Shown here in pieces: positions 17,968 to 25,972 of a DNA stretch of 64,000 bases. The notes under the pieces are model-generated. The model had not been told where the DNA came from, made no database searches, and was given only the letters and a program-made list of their open reading frames with translations. A program made the translations under genes and the position numbers. Each line of letters opens with the position of its first letter. Within the stretch, counting starts at the first letter, position 1. Where the stretch lies: the NCBI RefSeq assembly GCF_000733925.1, contig NZ_JPOO01000003.1, positions 1,612,001 to 1,676,000 of the forward strand. The letters are read 5' to 3'. This DNA is from Arenibacter algicola (GTDB taxonomy: Bacteria; Bacteroidota; Bacteroidia; Flavobacteriales; Flavobacteriaceae).

Positions 17968-18828
17968 TCAATACTGATGGAAGGCATCGGAAATAAACTC
18001 CAATACCACTGGCAGGGATTCCCGCCAGTAGGTCCAACTATGGCTTCCTTCCCTTACCCTATATTCATGGGGCACCTCTTTCTTTTTCATTGCTATATGC
18101 ACTAAACTATTGCCTTCATAAAGAAAGTCATCGTCCCCACAGTCTATGTACCATCTAACCGATTTCATATCTTCTAGGGATGAAGCCTGGATAAGGGACA
18201 GGGCATTGTGCTTTTCATAATAGGTACTTACAAGGCCAGCTTCATAGCTTTCGTTATTGTTCTTAAGTCTTTGTTTAAAATCGTCCAAACTTAGTGCTCC
18301 TATATAAGCACTCAACGGACAGGCCGATGAAAACAGCTCAGGGTGGCGCAAGGCGTACATGAACGTTCCTCCACCACCCATGGAAAGGCCAGCTATTGCC
18401 CTAAATCGCTTCTCTCCCTTAATCCGATATTTCTTCTCTACATGGGGCATTAATTCCTCAAAAAAGAAATCCTCATACCTCCAGTCCCCTTTTATGGAAT
18501 TAAAATAACCCCTAGTTCCCGTATTCGCATCTGGCATAACAATAATCATTGGAGTAGCCTTACCTTCTTTAATAGCATTATCCGTAATACGCAATACCTC
18601 ACCAAATTGCACCCAACCCGTTTGATCGTCACCAGCGCCATGAAGCAAATACAACACCGGGTAACTCCTATTGGAAGTTTCATAATCCGGCGGAAGGTAA
18701 ACTGCAAATTTCCTTTCACTCTTTAGGATTTCACTCTTCATGGTAAGTGCGTCAAATACCTTTCCGGTCTGCGCATTAGCAGTTGCCAGGCAAACTAGCG
18801 CGCATAGCAATATTAGATTGTTTCGCAT
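17968..18828 (-). CDS. Secreted esterase, esterase D/feruloyl-esterase-like
   Basis: A 286-aa hydrolase with a cleavable signal peptide ending NAQ. The frame runs to ATG 18852, but ATG 18828 begins the signal peptide MRNNLILLCALVCL, so I use it. Nucleophile Ser in AIAGLSMGGGGTF, Asp in CGDDDFLYEGN, His in EGSHSWTYW, plus the oxyanion stretch LLHGAGDDQTGW. This is the putative-esterase family that removes acetyl, feruloyl or other acyl groups from plant or algal polysaccharides, or acts as S-formylglutathione-like hydrolases; the signal peptide favours a polysaccharide role. First gene of a three-gene operon. Confidence 0.88.
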   Translation of the reverse strand: MRNNLILLCALVCLATANAQTGKVFDALTMKSEILKSERKFAVYLPPDYETSNRSYPVLYLLHGAGDDQTGWVQFGEVLRITDNAIKEGKATPMIIVMPDANTGTRGYFNSIKGDWRYEDFFFEELMPHVEKKYRIKGEKRFRAIAGLSMGGGGTFMYALRHPELFSSACPLSAYIGALSLDDFKQRLKNNNESYEAGLVSTYYEKHNALSLIQASSLEDMKSVRWYIDCGDDDFLYEGNSLVHIAMKKKEVPHEYRVREGSHSWTYWRESLPVVLEFISDAFHQY

Positions 18829-18888
18829 ATTTATCAGGTTTCTTACAAGCAAGGTATAAATTTTTGATTCGGAATGGGCTGACTTTAT

Positions 18889-20076
18889 TTACTGTAGCCC
18901 AGGAATTTCGACTATTTCATTAACGTCCTCATCATAATCCACCCCTTCTACCATAAAGCCGAACAGATTGAAGAAATCTTTCTCATAGCCCTTAAGATCA
19001 CCAATCTTTGGCAAGGTTTCCGTTGTGGCTTCCTTCCAAAGTTCCGCTACCCTGGCCTGCACATCGGCGCGCATTTCCCAATCATCTATCCTTATTCTTC
19101 CTTTATCGTCTGTTGGTATTTTGTCCGCATATAATCGATCCTGGAACAGGCGTTGAATTTGCTCTATACACCCTTCATGTATTCCTTCTTCCTTCATTAC
19201 CTTGTACAATAGGGATATATATAGTGGAATTACGGGTATGGCAGAGCTTGCCTGGGTTACCAATGCCTTATTTACCGAAACATAAGCTTTTCCGTTTAAC
19301 GGTTTTAAACTGTCCGATATGGTAAAAGCAGTAGCTTCCAAATCATCCTTGGCACGACCAATGGTTCCTTTTCTATAGACCGCTTCTGTAAGTGAAGGGC
19401 CAATATAAGAATAGGCTATAGTAGTAAATCCTTCTGAAAGCAATCCTTCACTTTTCAAATCATCGATCCACATTTTCCAGTCCTCACCTCCCATAACGGC
19501 CACCGTATTCTCTATATCATCACCTTGGGCAGGTTCTATGGATACTTCGGATATTACCCCGGTATGAAAGTCCACTGTTTTATTTTGAAATTTGGCCCCT
19601 ATTGGCTTTAAGACCGATTTATATTTTACCCCAGTGTCCGGATGAGTCCTTACCGGTGAAGCCAAACTGTAAATAACCATATCTATTTGACCCAAATCCG
19701 CTTTGATCAAATCTAGGGTTTGCTTTTTTATTTCATTGGAAAAGGCGTCCCCGTTAATACTTTTAGCGTACAACCCCGCCTTATGTGCTTCTTTTTCGAA
19801 AGCTGCACTGTTGTACCAGCCCGGTGAGGCCGGACGGCCCTCGGAAGGCGGTTTTTCAAAAAACACCCCTATAGTAGAAGCTCCGGAACCGAAGGCACTG
19901 GTAATTCTGGAAGCCAAGCCAAATCCAGTGGAAGCTCCTATTACGAGTACTTTTTTGGCCCCATCAATGGCTCCCTTAGATTTTATATATTCAATTTGAT
20001 CAATAACATTTTGTTCACATCCTTTTGGATGGGAGGTAAGGCAAATAAATCCGCGTGTTCTAGGCTCTATTATCAT
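18889..20076 (-). CDS. fabV: Enoyl-ACP (trans-2-enoyl-CoA) reductase, FabV type
   Basis: A 395-aa short-chain-dehydrogenase-like enzyme that performs the last step of fatty-acid elongation with NADH. Diagnostic features are all present: N-terminal MIIEPRTRGFICLTSHP, the NAD-binding loop GASTGFGLASR near 48-58, SLASPVRTHP, and the FabV-specific Tyr-x8-Lys active-site motif, seen as YRKGTIGRAK. Length of about 395 aa fits FabV and is well above FabI (about 260). Its own transcription unit appears likely: 36 bp separate its end from the long form of the esterase frame on the same strand, and a 160-bp gap precedes it. FabV is intrinsically insensitive to triclosan in other bacteria. Confidence 0.95.
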   Translation of the reverse strand: MIIEPRTRGFICLTSHPKGCEQNVIDQIEYIKSKGAIDGAKKVLVIGASTGFGLASRITSAFGSGASTIGVFFEKPPSEGRPASPGWYNSAAFEKEAHKAGLYAKSINGDAFSNEIKKQTLDLIKADLGQIDMVIYSLASPVRTHPDTGVKYKSVLKPIGAKFQNKTVDFHTGVISEVSIEPAQGDDIENTVAVMGGEDWKMWIDDLKSEGLLSEGFTTIAYSYIGPSLTEAVYRKGTIGRAKDDLEATAFTISDSLKPLNGKAYVSVNKALVTQASSAIPVIPLYISLLYKVMKEEGIHEGCIEQIQRLFQDRLYADKIPTDDKGRIRIDDWEMRADVQARVAELWKEATTETLPKIGDLKGYEKDFFNLFGFMVEGVDYDEDVNEIVEIPGLQ

Positions 20077-20238
20077 TTCTTAATTTATTTTCTGCACTTT
20101 CCCAATAGGGGCTGTCTAATAGTGCATATTATTTATAATTTTCCCAATTATCGAAGATATAGAAAAGATTCAAAAGATAAAGTTGAAGTAGGCAAAATTG
20201 CATCCTATAATCCGGATTTAAATAAAACTATCCGAATA

Positions 20239-21402
20239 TTAAGGCAAATGTTCCATTAAAAACCGCTTGACATTCTCACCCATAATGGCTCTGATCTCCA
20301 TTTCCGAAAAACCTTGGTCCATTAATTCTTGAACAATAAAAGGAAGGCCTGTTACATCTATAGGTGTTGTGGCCGCCCCGTCAAAATCGGAACCTAGGGC
20401 CACATGCTCAATGCCGACCATATCACGGACATACTTCATAGCCTCCACTATATGCTTGATCTCCCCTTTTATGGCACCCCTAAAAAACCCAATACCTATT
20501 AGTCCGCCCGATGCCGCAATTCTATTTATATGGTGGTCAGATATGTTCCGGGGACTATCCTTGGTCCCTTTAACCCCAGTGTGCGACACCAGGACAGGGC
20601 GGGTAGTTTGGTCAAGAATTTCATCTATCATTTTTGGGGAGACATGCGCCAAATCGATTATGATACCCAAACGGTTCATTTCATGGATTACCTCCCTGCC
20701 GAAATCGGTAAGCCCTTCCCCAGTAATACCATGAGCAGATCCTCCCAGTTCATTATCGAAAAAATGCGTGGGAGCCATCATCCTTACCCCTTCATAATAA
20801 AGATTCTGTACATTATCCAAATTCCCCTCCAGGCAATGGGCACCTTCAATACCCAAGAATCCCCCAATTACCTCAGGGTCTGTTTTCTTTAATGCAATCA
20901 GTTTTTTTAAATCTTGTCGGGATTTCACCAATAAGAATTTACCGGCAAACTTCTTTTGGTAGTCCTGCAATGCCCTTGCCTGATACTCGGCCCGCTTGTA
21001 CAAACTAAACCACTTATCCGGCAGTCGGCCCTGTACAAAATTCAACATCGTAATTTCATCGAAAGCGTCGGCACTATTCTGCTTAAAATTCTGTCCTTTT
21101 GGAGATTTGGTAACAATGGTAAAAGCCTGCAAACTCATATTGGCCTGTTGCATTCGCGGAAAATCCAAATGGGCATAATCCAATTGTTTGGTCAGGTCAC
21201 GATCCCATAGCAAGGCATCGCAATGCAAATCCGCAATAAACTCAAGTGAATTGTACAATTCTTTTGCTTCGGTCCCGAGCTGCCTTGGATCGCTATATTC
21301 AACAAGGTTCATACGCTTGTCCAAAATTGGGGATACAATAAACGTTGCCAGAAAATACAGAAGGAGTACAATGGCCAAAGTGTACCTAAGAATTTTTTTC
21401 AT
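20239..21402 (-). CDS. Membrane dipeptidase, peptidase family M19
   Basis: A 387-aa dinuclear zinc peptidase. Residues 1-30 form a signal anchor (YTLAIVLLLYFLATFIV). Zinc-site motifs in order: ADLHCDALLWDRD (His-x-Asp), GIEGAHCLEGN (bridging Glu), MAPTHFFDN, IIDLAHVSP, VSHTGV and LGSDFDGA. This is the complete renal-dipeptidase set and it should hydrolyse dipeptides, probably in the periplasm. Followed by fabV on the same strand after 162 bp; no functional link is obvious. The C terminus ends MGENVKRFLMEHLP, the family's normal closing helix. Confidence 0.92.
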   Translation of the reverse strand: MKKILRYTLAIVLLLYFLATFIVSPILDKRMNLVEYSDPRQLGTEAKELYNSLEFIADLHCDALLWDRDLTKQLDYAHLDFPRMQQANMSLQAFTIVTKSPKGQNFKQNSADAFDEITMLNFVQGRLPDKWFSLYKRAEYQARALQDYQKKFAGKFLLVKSRQDLKKLIALKKTDPEVIGGFLGIEGAHCLEGNLDNVQNLYYEGVRMMAPTHFFDNELGGSAHGITGEGLTDFGREVIHEMNRLGIIIDLAHVSPKMIDEILDQTTRPVLVSHTGVKGTKDSPRNISDHHINRIAASGGLIGIGFFRGAIKGEIKHIVEAMKYVRDMVGIEHVALGSDFDGAATTPIDVTGLPFIVQELMDQGFSEMEIRAIMGENVKRFLMEHLP

Positions 21403-21609
21403 GCAGTCCCACCAATTTTGTGAGCTAAAAATTAATCAAAATAAATTAAAATCAGCTATAAAGTGTCCCGATTTATAAATTACAAACACCAAAATGTGCA
21501 GGTATTTTCTTCGTGCTTGCTGTGTACATAAATAGTTATAAAACAAAAACGCGAATTGAACGTTATAATATTAAATTGAATTTGGACACACCTACTAAAA
21601 TCTGAACTC

Positions 21610-21759
21610 ATGAAAAAAATAATCTACTTTGCCACATTCCTATTTTGCTTCCTAACCATCAGCAGTTGTACCAACGACGAAGATGAGGAAAAAATTGATG
21701 TCCTTACGCCCACGGACAGTGCTCAAACCGAGCAAATGATATTGGAGCCGACTGTTTAG
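21610..21759 (+). CDS. Small lipoprotein, 49 aa
   Basis: ATG at 21610, TAG at 21757. The peptide is a lipoprotein signal ending LTISSC (Cys20) followed by a short acidic tail (TNDEDEEKIDVLTPTD) of under 30 residues. It is followed 6 bp later by a strong terminator, and upstream lies AT-rich DNA, so it looks like a complete single-gene transcript. It is too short to hold a fold; it may be a surface tag, a lysis/entericidin-like peptide or an immunity-like factor. Not recognised. Confidence 0.7.
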   Translation: MKKIIYFATFLFCFLTISSCTNDEDEEKIDVLTPTDSAQTEQMILEPTV

Positions 21760-21765
21760 AAAATT

Positions 21766-21812
21766 AAAAAAGACCTATTTAAAGTTAGAGATGCTTTAAA
21801 TAGGTCTTTTTT
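21766..21812. terminator. Strong bidirectional terminator
   Basis: Perfect 19-bp inverted repeat: aaaaaagacctatttaaag at 21766-21784 and ctttaaataggtctttttt at 21794-21812, loop 9 nt. T-runs appear on both strands, so it can end the small lipoprotein transcript (plus) and the histidine kinase transcript (minus), which converge here. Confidence 0.9.
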
Positions 21813-21867
21813 GTTCAACAACTTATACTTATACGGTACTTCATAGACCAACCTATAGGTTTCCGGC

Positions 21868-22938
21868 TTATGATTTAAAGGTAATTGTAAAAGTAGTACC
21901 CTTATCAACTTCACTATCCACAGAAATTTTACCCCCTAGGCTGGCAATGTGATTATACACTAAATATAGGCCAACGCCTTTACTGTCCCCATTGTGGTGA
22001 AATTTTTGATTTAATCCAAAGATTTTATCCCCAACTTGGTCCATATCAAAACCAAGTCCGTTATCCGTATAGACCAACTGTTTCCTATCCTCCAATATCC
22101 GTGATGTTATGGTAATAACGGGGGGCACATCTGGCTTTGCATATTTTATGGAATTGGTCATCAGGTTCAAAAAAACACTTTCCAAATAATTCACGTTATG
22201 TCTTACTCCCTTTAAGGCTGAAAAATCGACCTTAAACGTTACATTGGCATTGACCAACAGGGAACTGATGGATGACTTGACCTGTTTGAGTATTGATTCA
22301 AAATCTACTTCTTCCAACTCAATGTTAGAGTTGTCTTTCTTACTTAAAAGGTCTACATACTTGTTTAGGGAATTATTGAGGCCCTCAGTGGCCAACTTCA
22401 TATAATCCAAGGTTTCCAACATTTCATCATCATCAATTTTACTCACATCCAAAAACCCAAATATGGACAGTAAATTGTTTACAGGAGACCTTAAATCATG
22501 CGATGCGGTATAATTGAGCCGTTTTAACTCTTGGTTTTTATCTACCAAGTTTATTAGGTGCTCTATGCGCTCCTTTTCCAATTTCTTTTTGTGGGTAATA
22601 TTTTTGGCGATAGCATATACCAATTTCTCATCATCCAAGGGTATGGAAGTCCAATGCAACCAAATAATCTCACCTGATTTACAGACGTATCTGTTCTCAT
22701 AATTCACTAAGGGCACATTATTTTTCAAATTCTCCCTGTACCTAGCGGTAAGATCCCTATCTTCTTCATGGATAAATTCTCTAATGGGCCTAGAGAACAA
22801 TTCCTCTTCCGAATAACCCAAAAGTTTTACCACAGCGGGATTTACTTTTTTAAAATAGCCATCATAACCGGCTATACATAATAAATCCATGGAAAGATTA
22901 AAAAAGGGTTCCAGGCTAAGGCTTTTAGTTTCTTGCAT
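21868..22938 (-). CDS. PAS-domain sensor histidine kinase
   Basis: A 356-aa soluble kinase. The frame extends to 23007, but the first 23 codons read like non-coding DNA; ATG 22938 (MQETKSLSLEPFF) fits the usual start before a PAS domain. PAS about 10-105 (FNLSMDLLCIAGYDGYFKKVNPA) plus a PAC-like end (AIAKNITHKKK); short coiled coil; HisKA with His147 in TASHDLRSP; HATPase with DNGLGFDMDQ and KGVGLYLVYN. It has no receiver and no transmembrane helix, so it probably signals through a response regulator elsewhere. It is the HDLRSP subclass common in Bacteroidota. A possible partner is the receiver fragment at the left edge, but 22 kb separates them and this is only speculation. Confidence 0.88.
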   Translation of the reverse strand: MQETKSLSLEPFFNLSMDLLCIAGYDGYFKKVNPAVVKLLGYSEEELFSRPIREFIHEEDRDLTARYRENLKNNVPLVNYENRYVCKSGEIIWLHWTSIPLDDEKLVYAIAKNITHKKKLEKERIEHLINLVDKNQELKRLNYTASHDLRSPVNNLLSIFGFLDVSKIDDDEMLETLDYMKLATEGLNNSLNKYVDLLSKKDNSNIELEEVDFESILKQVKSSISSLLVNANVTFKVDFSALKGVRHNVNYLESVFLNLMTNSIKYAKPDVPPVITITSRILEDRKQLVYTDNGLGFDMDQVGDKIFGLNQKFHHNGDSKGVGLYLVYNHIASLGGKISVDSEVDKGTTFTITFKS

Positions 22939-23089
22939 GCTGCTGATAAGATAAGGGTAATATACGGTTTTTAGCCAATAAACAAAACTTCTGCCTCTCC
23001 ATCCCAAGACCAGGCCCCCACATGTTCATAAAACATACACTAAAGGCTTTGATTTCAAAACACCTAGCGAGGATCGAGGTAAAAACAAA

Positions 23090-23119
23090 AAAACCGCAGA
23101 TGAAATAAATTGCGGTTTT
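23090..23119 (-). terminator. Terminator after folD
   Basis: Stem aaaaccgca (23090-23098) and tgcggtttt (23111-23119) with a 12-nt loop; on the minus strand it runs into a T-rich stretch (ttttttgttttt). It lies 7 bp past the folD stop codon. Confidence 0.85.
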
Positions 23120-23125
23120 CTAGCT

Positions 23126-24010
23126 TTATTTTTGGCTTCTATGCCTTTCCCGCGCCAACAAGGTATTTTTCAACAACATGGCAATGGTCATTGGCCCCAC
23201 ACCTCCAGGAACCGGAGTAATATAAGAGGCCTTCTTGCTCACATTTTCAAAATCTACATCCCCGGTGATATAATATCCCTTTTCCTTGGTATCGTCCGGC
23301 ACTCTTGTAATGCCCACATCGATGATTACCGCATCATCCTTCACCATTTCGGCTTTTAAAAAGTTGGGAACTCCCAAAGCGGAAATAACAATATCGGCCT
23401 GTGAAATTATCTGGGTAATATTTTTAGTATGGCTATGGGTCAAGGTAACCGTGGAGTTTCCAGGCCAGCCTTTTCTACCCATAAGTATGCTCATTGGCCT
23501 ACCCACTATATGGCTACGACCAATAACCACAGTGTGTTTCCCCTTAGTTTCTACCTTATATCTTTCCAATAGTTCCAATATACCAAAAGGCGTGGCAGGA
23601 ATAAAAGTACTCATATCCAGGGCCATTTTTCCAAAATTGGTAGGATGGAATCCGTCCACATCCTTATCGGGATCAACCGCCAACAAAACGCGCTGTGTAT
23701 TGATCTGCTCCGGTAACGGCAATTGAACAATAAATCCGTCTATATCATCATCTTCGTTAAGTTCTTCTATCTTGTTCAACAACTCCTGTTCCGAGGTGGT
23801 GCTTGGCAACTGAACCAAGGTAGACTCGAATCCTACTTTCTCACAAGATCTTACCTTGCTACCAACATAGGTTAGACTGGCACCGTCGTTCCCAACGATT
23901 ACCGCTGCCAAATGTGGCACCTTTTCTCCACGCTCCCTCATTTTAGCCACCTCAGCGGCTATTTCCTCCTTAATTTGATTCGATACTTTTTTACCGTCTA
24001 AAATTTCCAT
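23126..24010 (-). CDS. folD: Methylenetetrahydrofolate dehydrogenase/methenyl-THF cyclohydrolase
   Basis: A 294-aa bifunctional one-carbon enzyme that interconverts 5,10-methylene-THF and 10-formyl-THF. The catalytic Lys is in TYVGSKVRSCEKVGF; the substrate motifs DGFIVQLPLPEQI and DKDVDGFHPTNFGK, the NADP loop VVIGRSHIVGRPM and the C-terminal signature TPVPGGVGPMTIAMLL are all intact. Usual length (about 285-300). It follows the four-helix-bundle gene by 18 bp and ffh beyond it on the same strand, so it likely belongs to an ffh-[cassette]-folD transcript ended by the hairpin at 23090-23119. Confidence 0.98.
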   Translation of the reverse strand: MEILDGKKVSNQIKEEIAAEVAKMRERGEKVPHLAAVIVGNDGASLTYVGSKVRSCEKVGFESTLVQLPSTTSEQELLNKIEELNEDDDIDGFIVQLPLPEQINTQRVLLAVDPDKDVDGFHPTNFGKMALDMSTFIPATPFGILELLERYKVETKGKHTVVIGRSHIVGRPMSILMGRKGWPGNSTVTLTHSHTKNITQIISQADIVISALGVPNFLKAEMVKDDAVIIDVGITRVPDDTKEKGYYITGDVDFENVSKKASYITPVPGGVGPMTIAMLLKNTLLARERHRSQK

Positions 24011-24028
24011 TCATTTAAAGTTTAATGT

Positions 24029-24430
24029 TCAAGGTTGTTGTTTGTTGAATTTTGACCCCTTGTATTCTGACCGGGACAAGTAATTTATAAAGGAACTTAT
24101 TTTTTTACTTTCTAAAAGAACCATTTCGTATAGGGCCTCGAAAGAAGCCTTATCTATATGATTTCTATCCAATACTCTATAAAGCTGGGAACGTAGTTCC
24201 CCACACGAAGCTTGTGCTATACTTAAAAATTGAATGAATTCTCGATTGCCGTTACGTTCGAACCCTTCTGAAATATTATCCATAATTGAACCAGAACTTT
24301 TATCCATCTGATTCCGAAGAGCATAATTGTCGCCTAAAGAGGTGGTTTCAAAAATTTGATGCACTTTATTACATATCTCCCGAGCCAACTGCCATATTTC
24401 CAAATCTTCAAATCTTTCAACCTTTGCCAT
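24029..24430 (-). CDS. Four-helix bundle protein (S23/23S rRNA intervening-sequence protein family)
   Basis: A 133-aa all-helical protein. The family signature is clear: FEDLEIWQLAREIC at the start, ALRNQMDKSSGSIMDNISEGFERN in the middle (the conserved R-x-Q-x-x-x-x-S-x-S-I-x-x-N-I-x-E-G pattern), and FLSIAQASCGELRSQL. Relatives are encoded in 23S rRNA intervening sequences and as Avd accessory proteins of diversity-generating retroelements; the stand-alone chromosomal versions have no settled role. It is wedged between ffh and folD. Its stop codon lies inside a TTCAAGGTT motif (24028-24036) that reappears inverted as tandem AACCTTG heptamers just upstream of its start (24454-24490), so it looks like a repeat-bordered insert. 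Confidence 0.88.
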   Translation of the reverse strand: MAKVERFEDLEIWQLAREICNKVHQIFETTSLGDNYALRNQMDKSSGSIMDNISEGFERNGNREFIQFLSIAQASCGELRSQLYRVLDRNHIDKASFEALYEMVLLESKKISSFINYLSRSEYKGSKFNKQQP

Positions 24431-24451
24431 TAGGACATCTTATTTACATCA

Positions 24452-24490
24452 GGAACCTTGAACTTGGAACCTTCAACCTTGAACCTTGAA
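24452..24490 (+). repeat. Tandem AACCTTG heptamer repeat
   Basis: Copies AACCTTGAA at 24454-24462 and a head-to-tail run AACCTTC-AACCTTG-AACCTTG-AA at 24468-24490. An inverted copy, TTCAAGGTT, lies at 24028-24036 at the other end of the four-helix-bundle gene, so the gene is bracketed by inverted units. The 3' end of ffh (stop at 24496) is only 6 bp from the array. Confidence 0.75.
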
Positions 24491-24495
24491 TAATA

Positions 24496-25833
24496 TTACT
24501 TCATCCCCTTCATGGCCCCCATCATTTGCATCATCTTTTTGCCTCCGCCACCTTGCATCATTTTCATCATCTTGCTCATTTGATCAAACTGCTTCAACAA
24601 TTGGTTTATTTCCTGAATGCTGGTACCACTACCTTTGGCTATACGTTTTTTGCGGCTGGCATTTAATTTGGCCGGGGTAGAACGCTCATCAGGGGTCATG
24701 GAATGTATAATGGCCTCTATATGTTTAAAGGCATCATCATCTATATCCAATCCCTTTAAAGCCTTTCCTGCTCCCGGAATCATCCCCATAAGGTCTTTAA
24801 GACTACCCATCTTTTTTATCTGCTGGATCTGGCTTAAAAAATCATCGAAGCCAAATTTGTTCTTGGCTATTTTCTTCTGGATTTTTCTGGCCTCTTCCTC
24901 ATCAAACTGTTCCTGGGCCCTTTCTACTAAAGAAACTACATCTCCCATCCCTAGAATCCGCTCGGCCATACGGGAAGGATAGAAGACATCTATGGCATCC
25001 ATCTTTTCCCCGGTTCCTATAAATTTAATAGGTTTGTTTACGACCGACTTAATGGAAATAGCGGCACCACCACGGGTATCACCATCCAATTTTGTCAATA
25101 TTACCCCGTCAAAATTAAGAACGTCGTTAAAAGATTTAGCAGTATTAACAGCATCCTGACCAGTCATTGAATCGACCACAAACAGAGTTTCCTGAGGCTG
25201 AATGGCTTTATGGATATTGGCAATTTCAGTCATCATTTGCTCATCCACAGCCAAACGACCTGCCGTATCTATAATAACTACATTAAAACCATTGGCCTTG
25301 GCATGGGCAATACCTGCTTTTGAGATGGCAACGGGATCATTATTTCCCCGGTCCGAAAAAACCTCAACACCAATCTGCTCTCCAACAACATGAAGCTGGT
25401 CTATCGCCGCTGGCCTATACACATCACAGGCCACCAACAATGGTTTTTTTGTCTTTTTGGTTTTGAGATAATTGGCCAATTTTCCCGAAAAGGTAGTTTT
25501 ACCCGAACCCTGTAAACCGGACATTAGGATTACGGAAGGCGTACCGGACAAATTGATGCCCTCTGCGTCTCCGCCCATAAGCTCCGTAAGCTCGTCCTTC
25601 ACCAATTTCACCATTAACTGCCCTGGCTGAAGGGAGGTCAAAACATCCTGTCCCAATGCCTTTTCCTTAACCTTGTTGGTAAACTCCTTGGCAATTTTAA
25701 AGTTGACATCCGCATCCAAAAGTGCCCTACGCACCTCCTTTAAGGTTTCCGCAACATTGATCTCTGTAATTTGTCCATGTCCTTTTAGAACATGTAACGC
25801 CTTATCCAACTTTTCACTTAAATTATCAAACAT
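24496..25833 (-). CDS. ffh: Signal recognition particle protein Ffh (SRP54)
   Basis: A 445-aa GTPase that binds the 4.5S RNA and signal sequences and delivers ribosomes to FtsY. N domain 1-90; G domain with GLQGSGKTTFSGKLA (G1), DVYRPAAIDQL, DTAGRL (G3) and TKLDGDTRGG (G4); M domain from about 300 with the Met-rich C terminus (MSKMMKMMQGGGG, MMQMMGAMKG) that forms the signal-peptide groove. Normal family length. Upstream there is a TAnnTTTG-type element at 25860-25867. Followed on the same strand by the four-helix-bundle gene and folD. Confidence 0.99.
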   Translation of the reverse strand: MFDNLSEKLDKALHVLKGHGQITEINVAETLKEVRRALLDADVNFKIAKEFTNKVKEKALGQDVLTSLQPGQLMVKLVKDELTELMGGDAEGINLSGTPSVILMSGLQGSGKTTFSGKLANYLKTKKTKKPLLVACDVYRPAAIDQLHVVGEQIGVEVFSDRGNNDPVAISKAGIAHAKANGFNVVIIDTAGRLAVDEQMMTEIANIHKAIQPQETLFVVDSMTGQDAVNTAKSFNDVLNFDGVILTKLDGDTRGGAAISIKSVVNKPIKFIGTGEKMDAIDVFYPSRMAERILGMGDVVSLVERAQEQFDEEEARKIQKKIAKNKFGFDDFLSQIQQIKKMGSLKDLMGMIPGAGKALKGLDIDDDAFKHIEAIIHSMTPDERSTPAKLNASRKKRIAKGSGTSIQEINQLLKQFDQMSKMMKMMQGGGGKKMMQMMGAMKGMK

Positions 25834-25859
25834 AGTCTTACTGTATTATCAGGAAAGCG

Positions 25860-25867
25860 CAAATTTA
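25860..25867 (-). promoter_or_regulatory. Candidate -7 promoter element upstream of ffh
   Basis: On the minus strand this reads TAAATTTG, an exact match to the Bacteroidota -7 consensus TAnnTTTG, about 27 bp before the ffh ATG. I see no clear TTG at the expected -33 position. Confidence 0.4.
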
Positions 25868-25918
25868 AGAATAACTGCCGTAAGTGTGAAGCTTGGGATG
25901 AAAAATATAAATGTAAAA

Positions 25919-25951
25919 AAAAGGGCAGCTTCCGTAAGAAGCCACCCTTTT
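25919..25951 (-). terminator. Terminator after the repeat lipoprotein
   Basis: Stem arms 25919-25932 and 25938-25951 pair over 12 of 14 positions (a 2x2 internal mismatch), loop cgtaa; on the minus strand it is followed by a run of eight or more T. It lies 22 bp after the stop codon of the 585-aa lipoprotein. Confidence 0.85.
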
Positions 25952-25972
25952 CCAAAAATTGGGGCAAAATTT

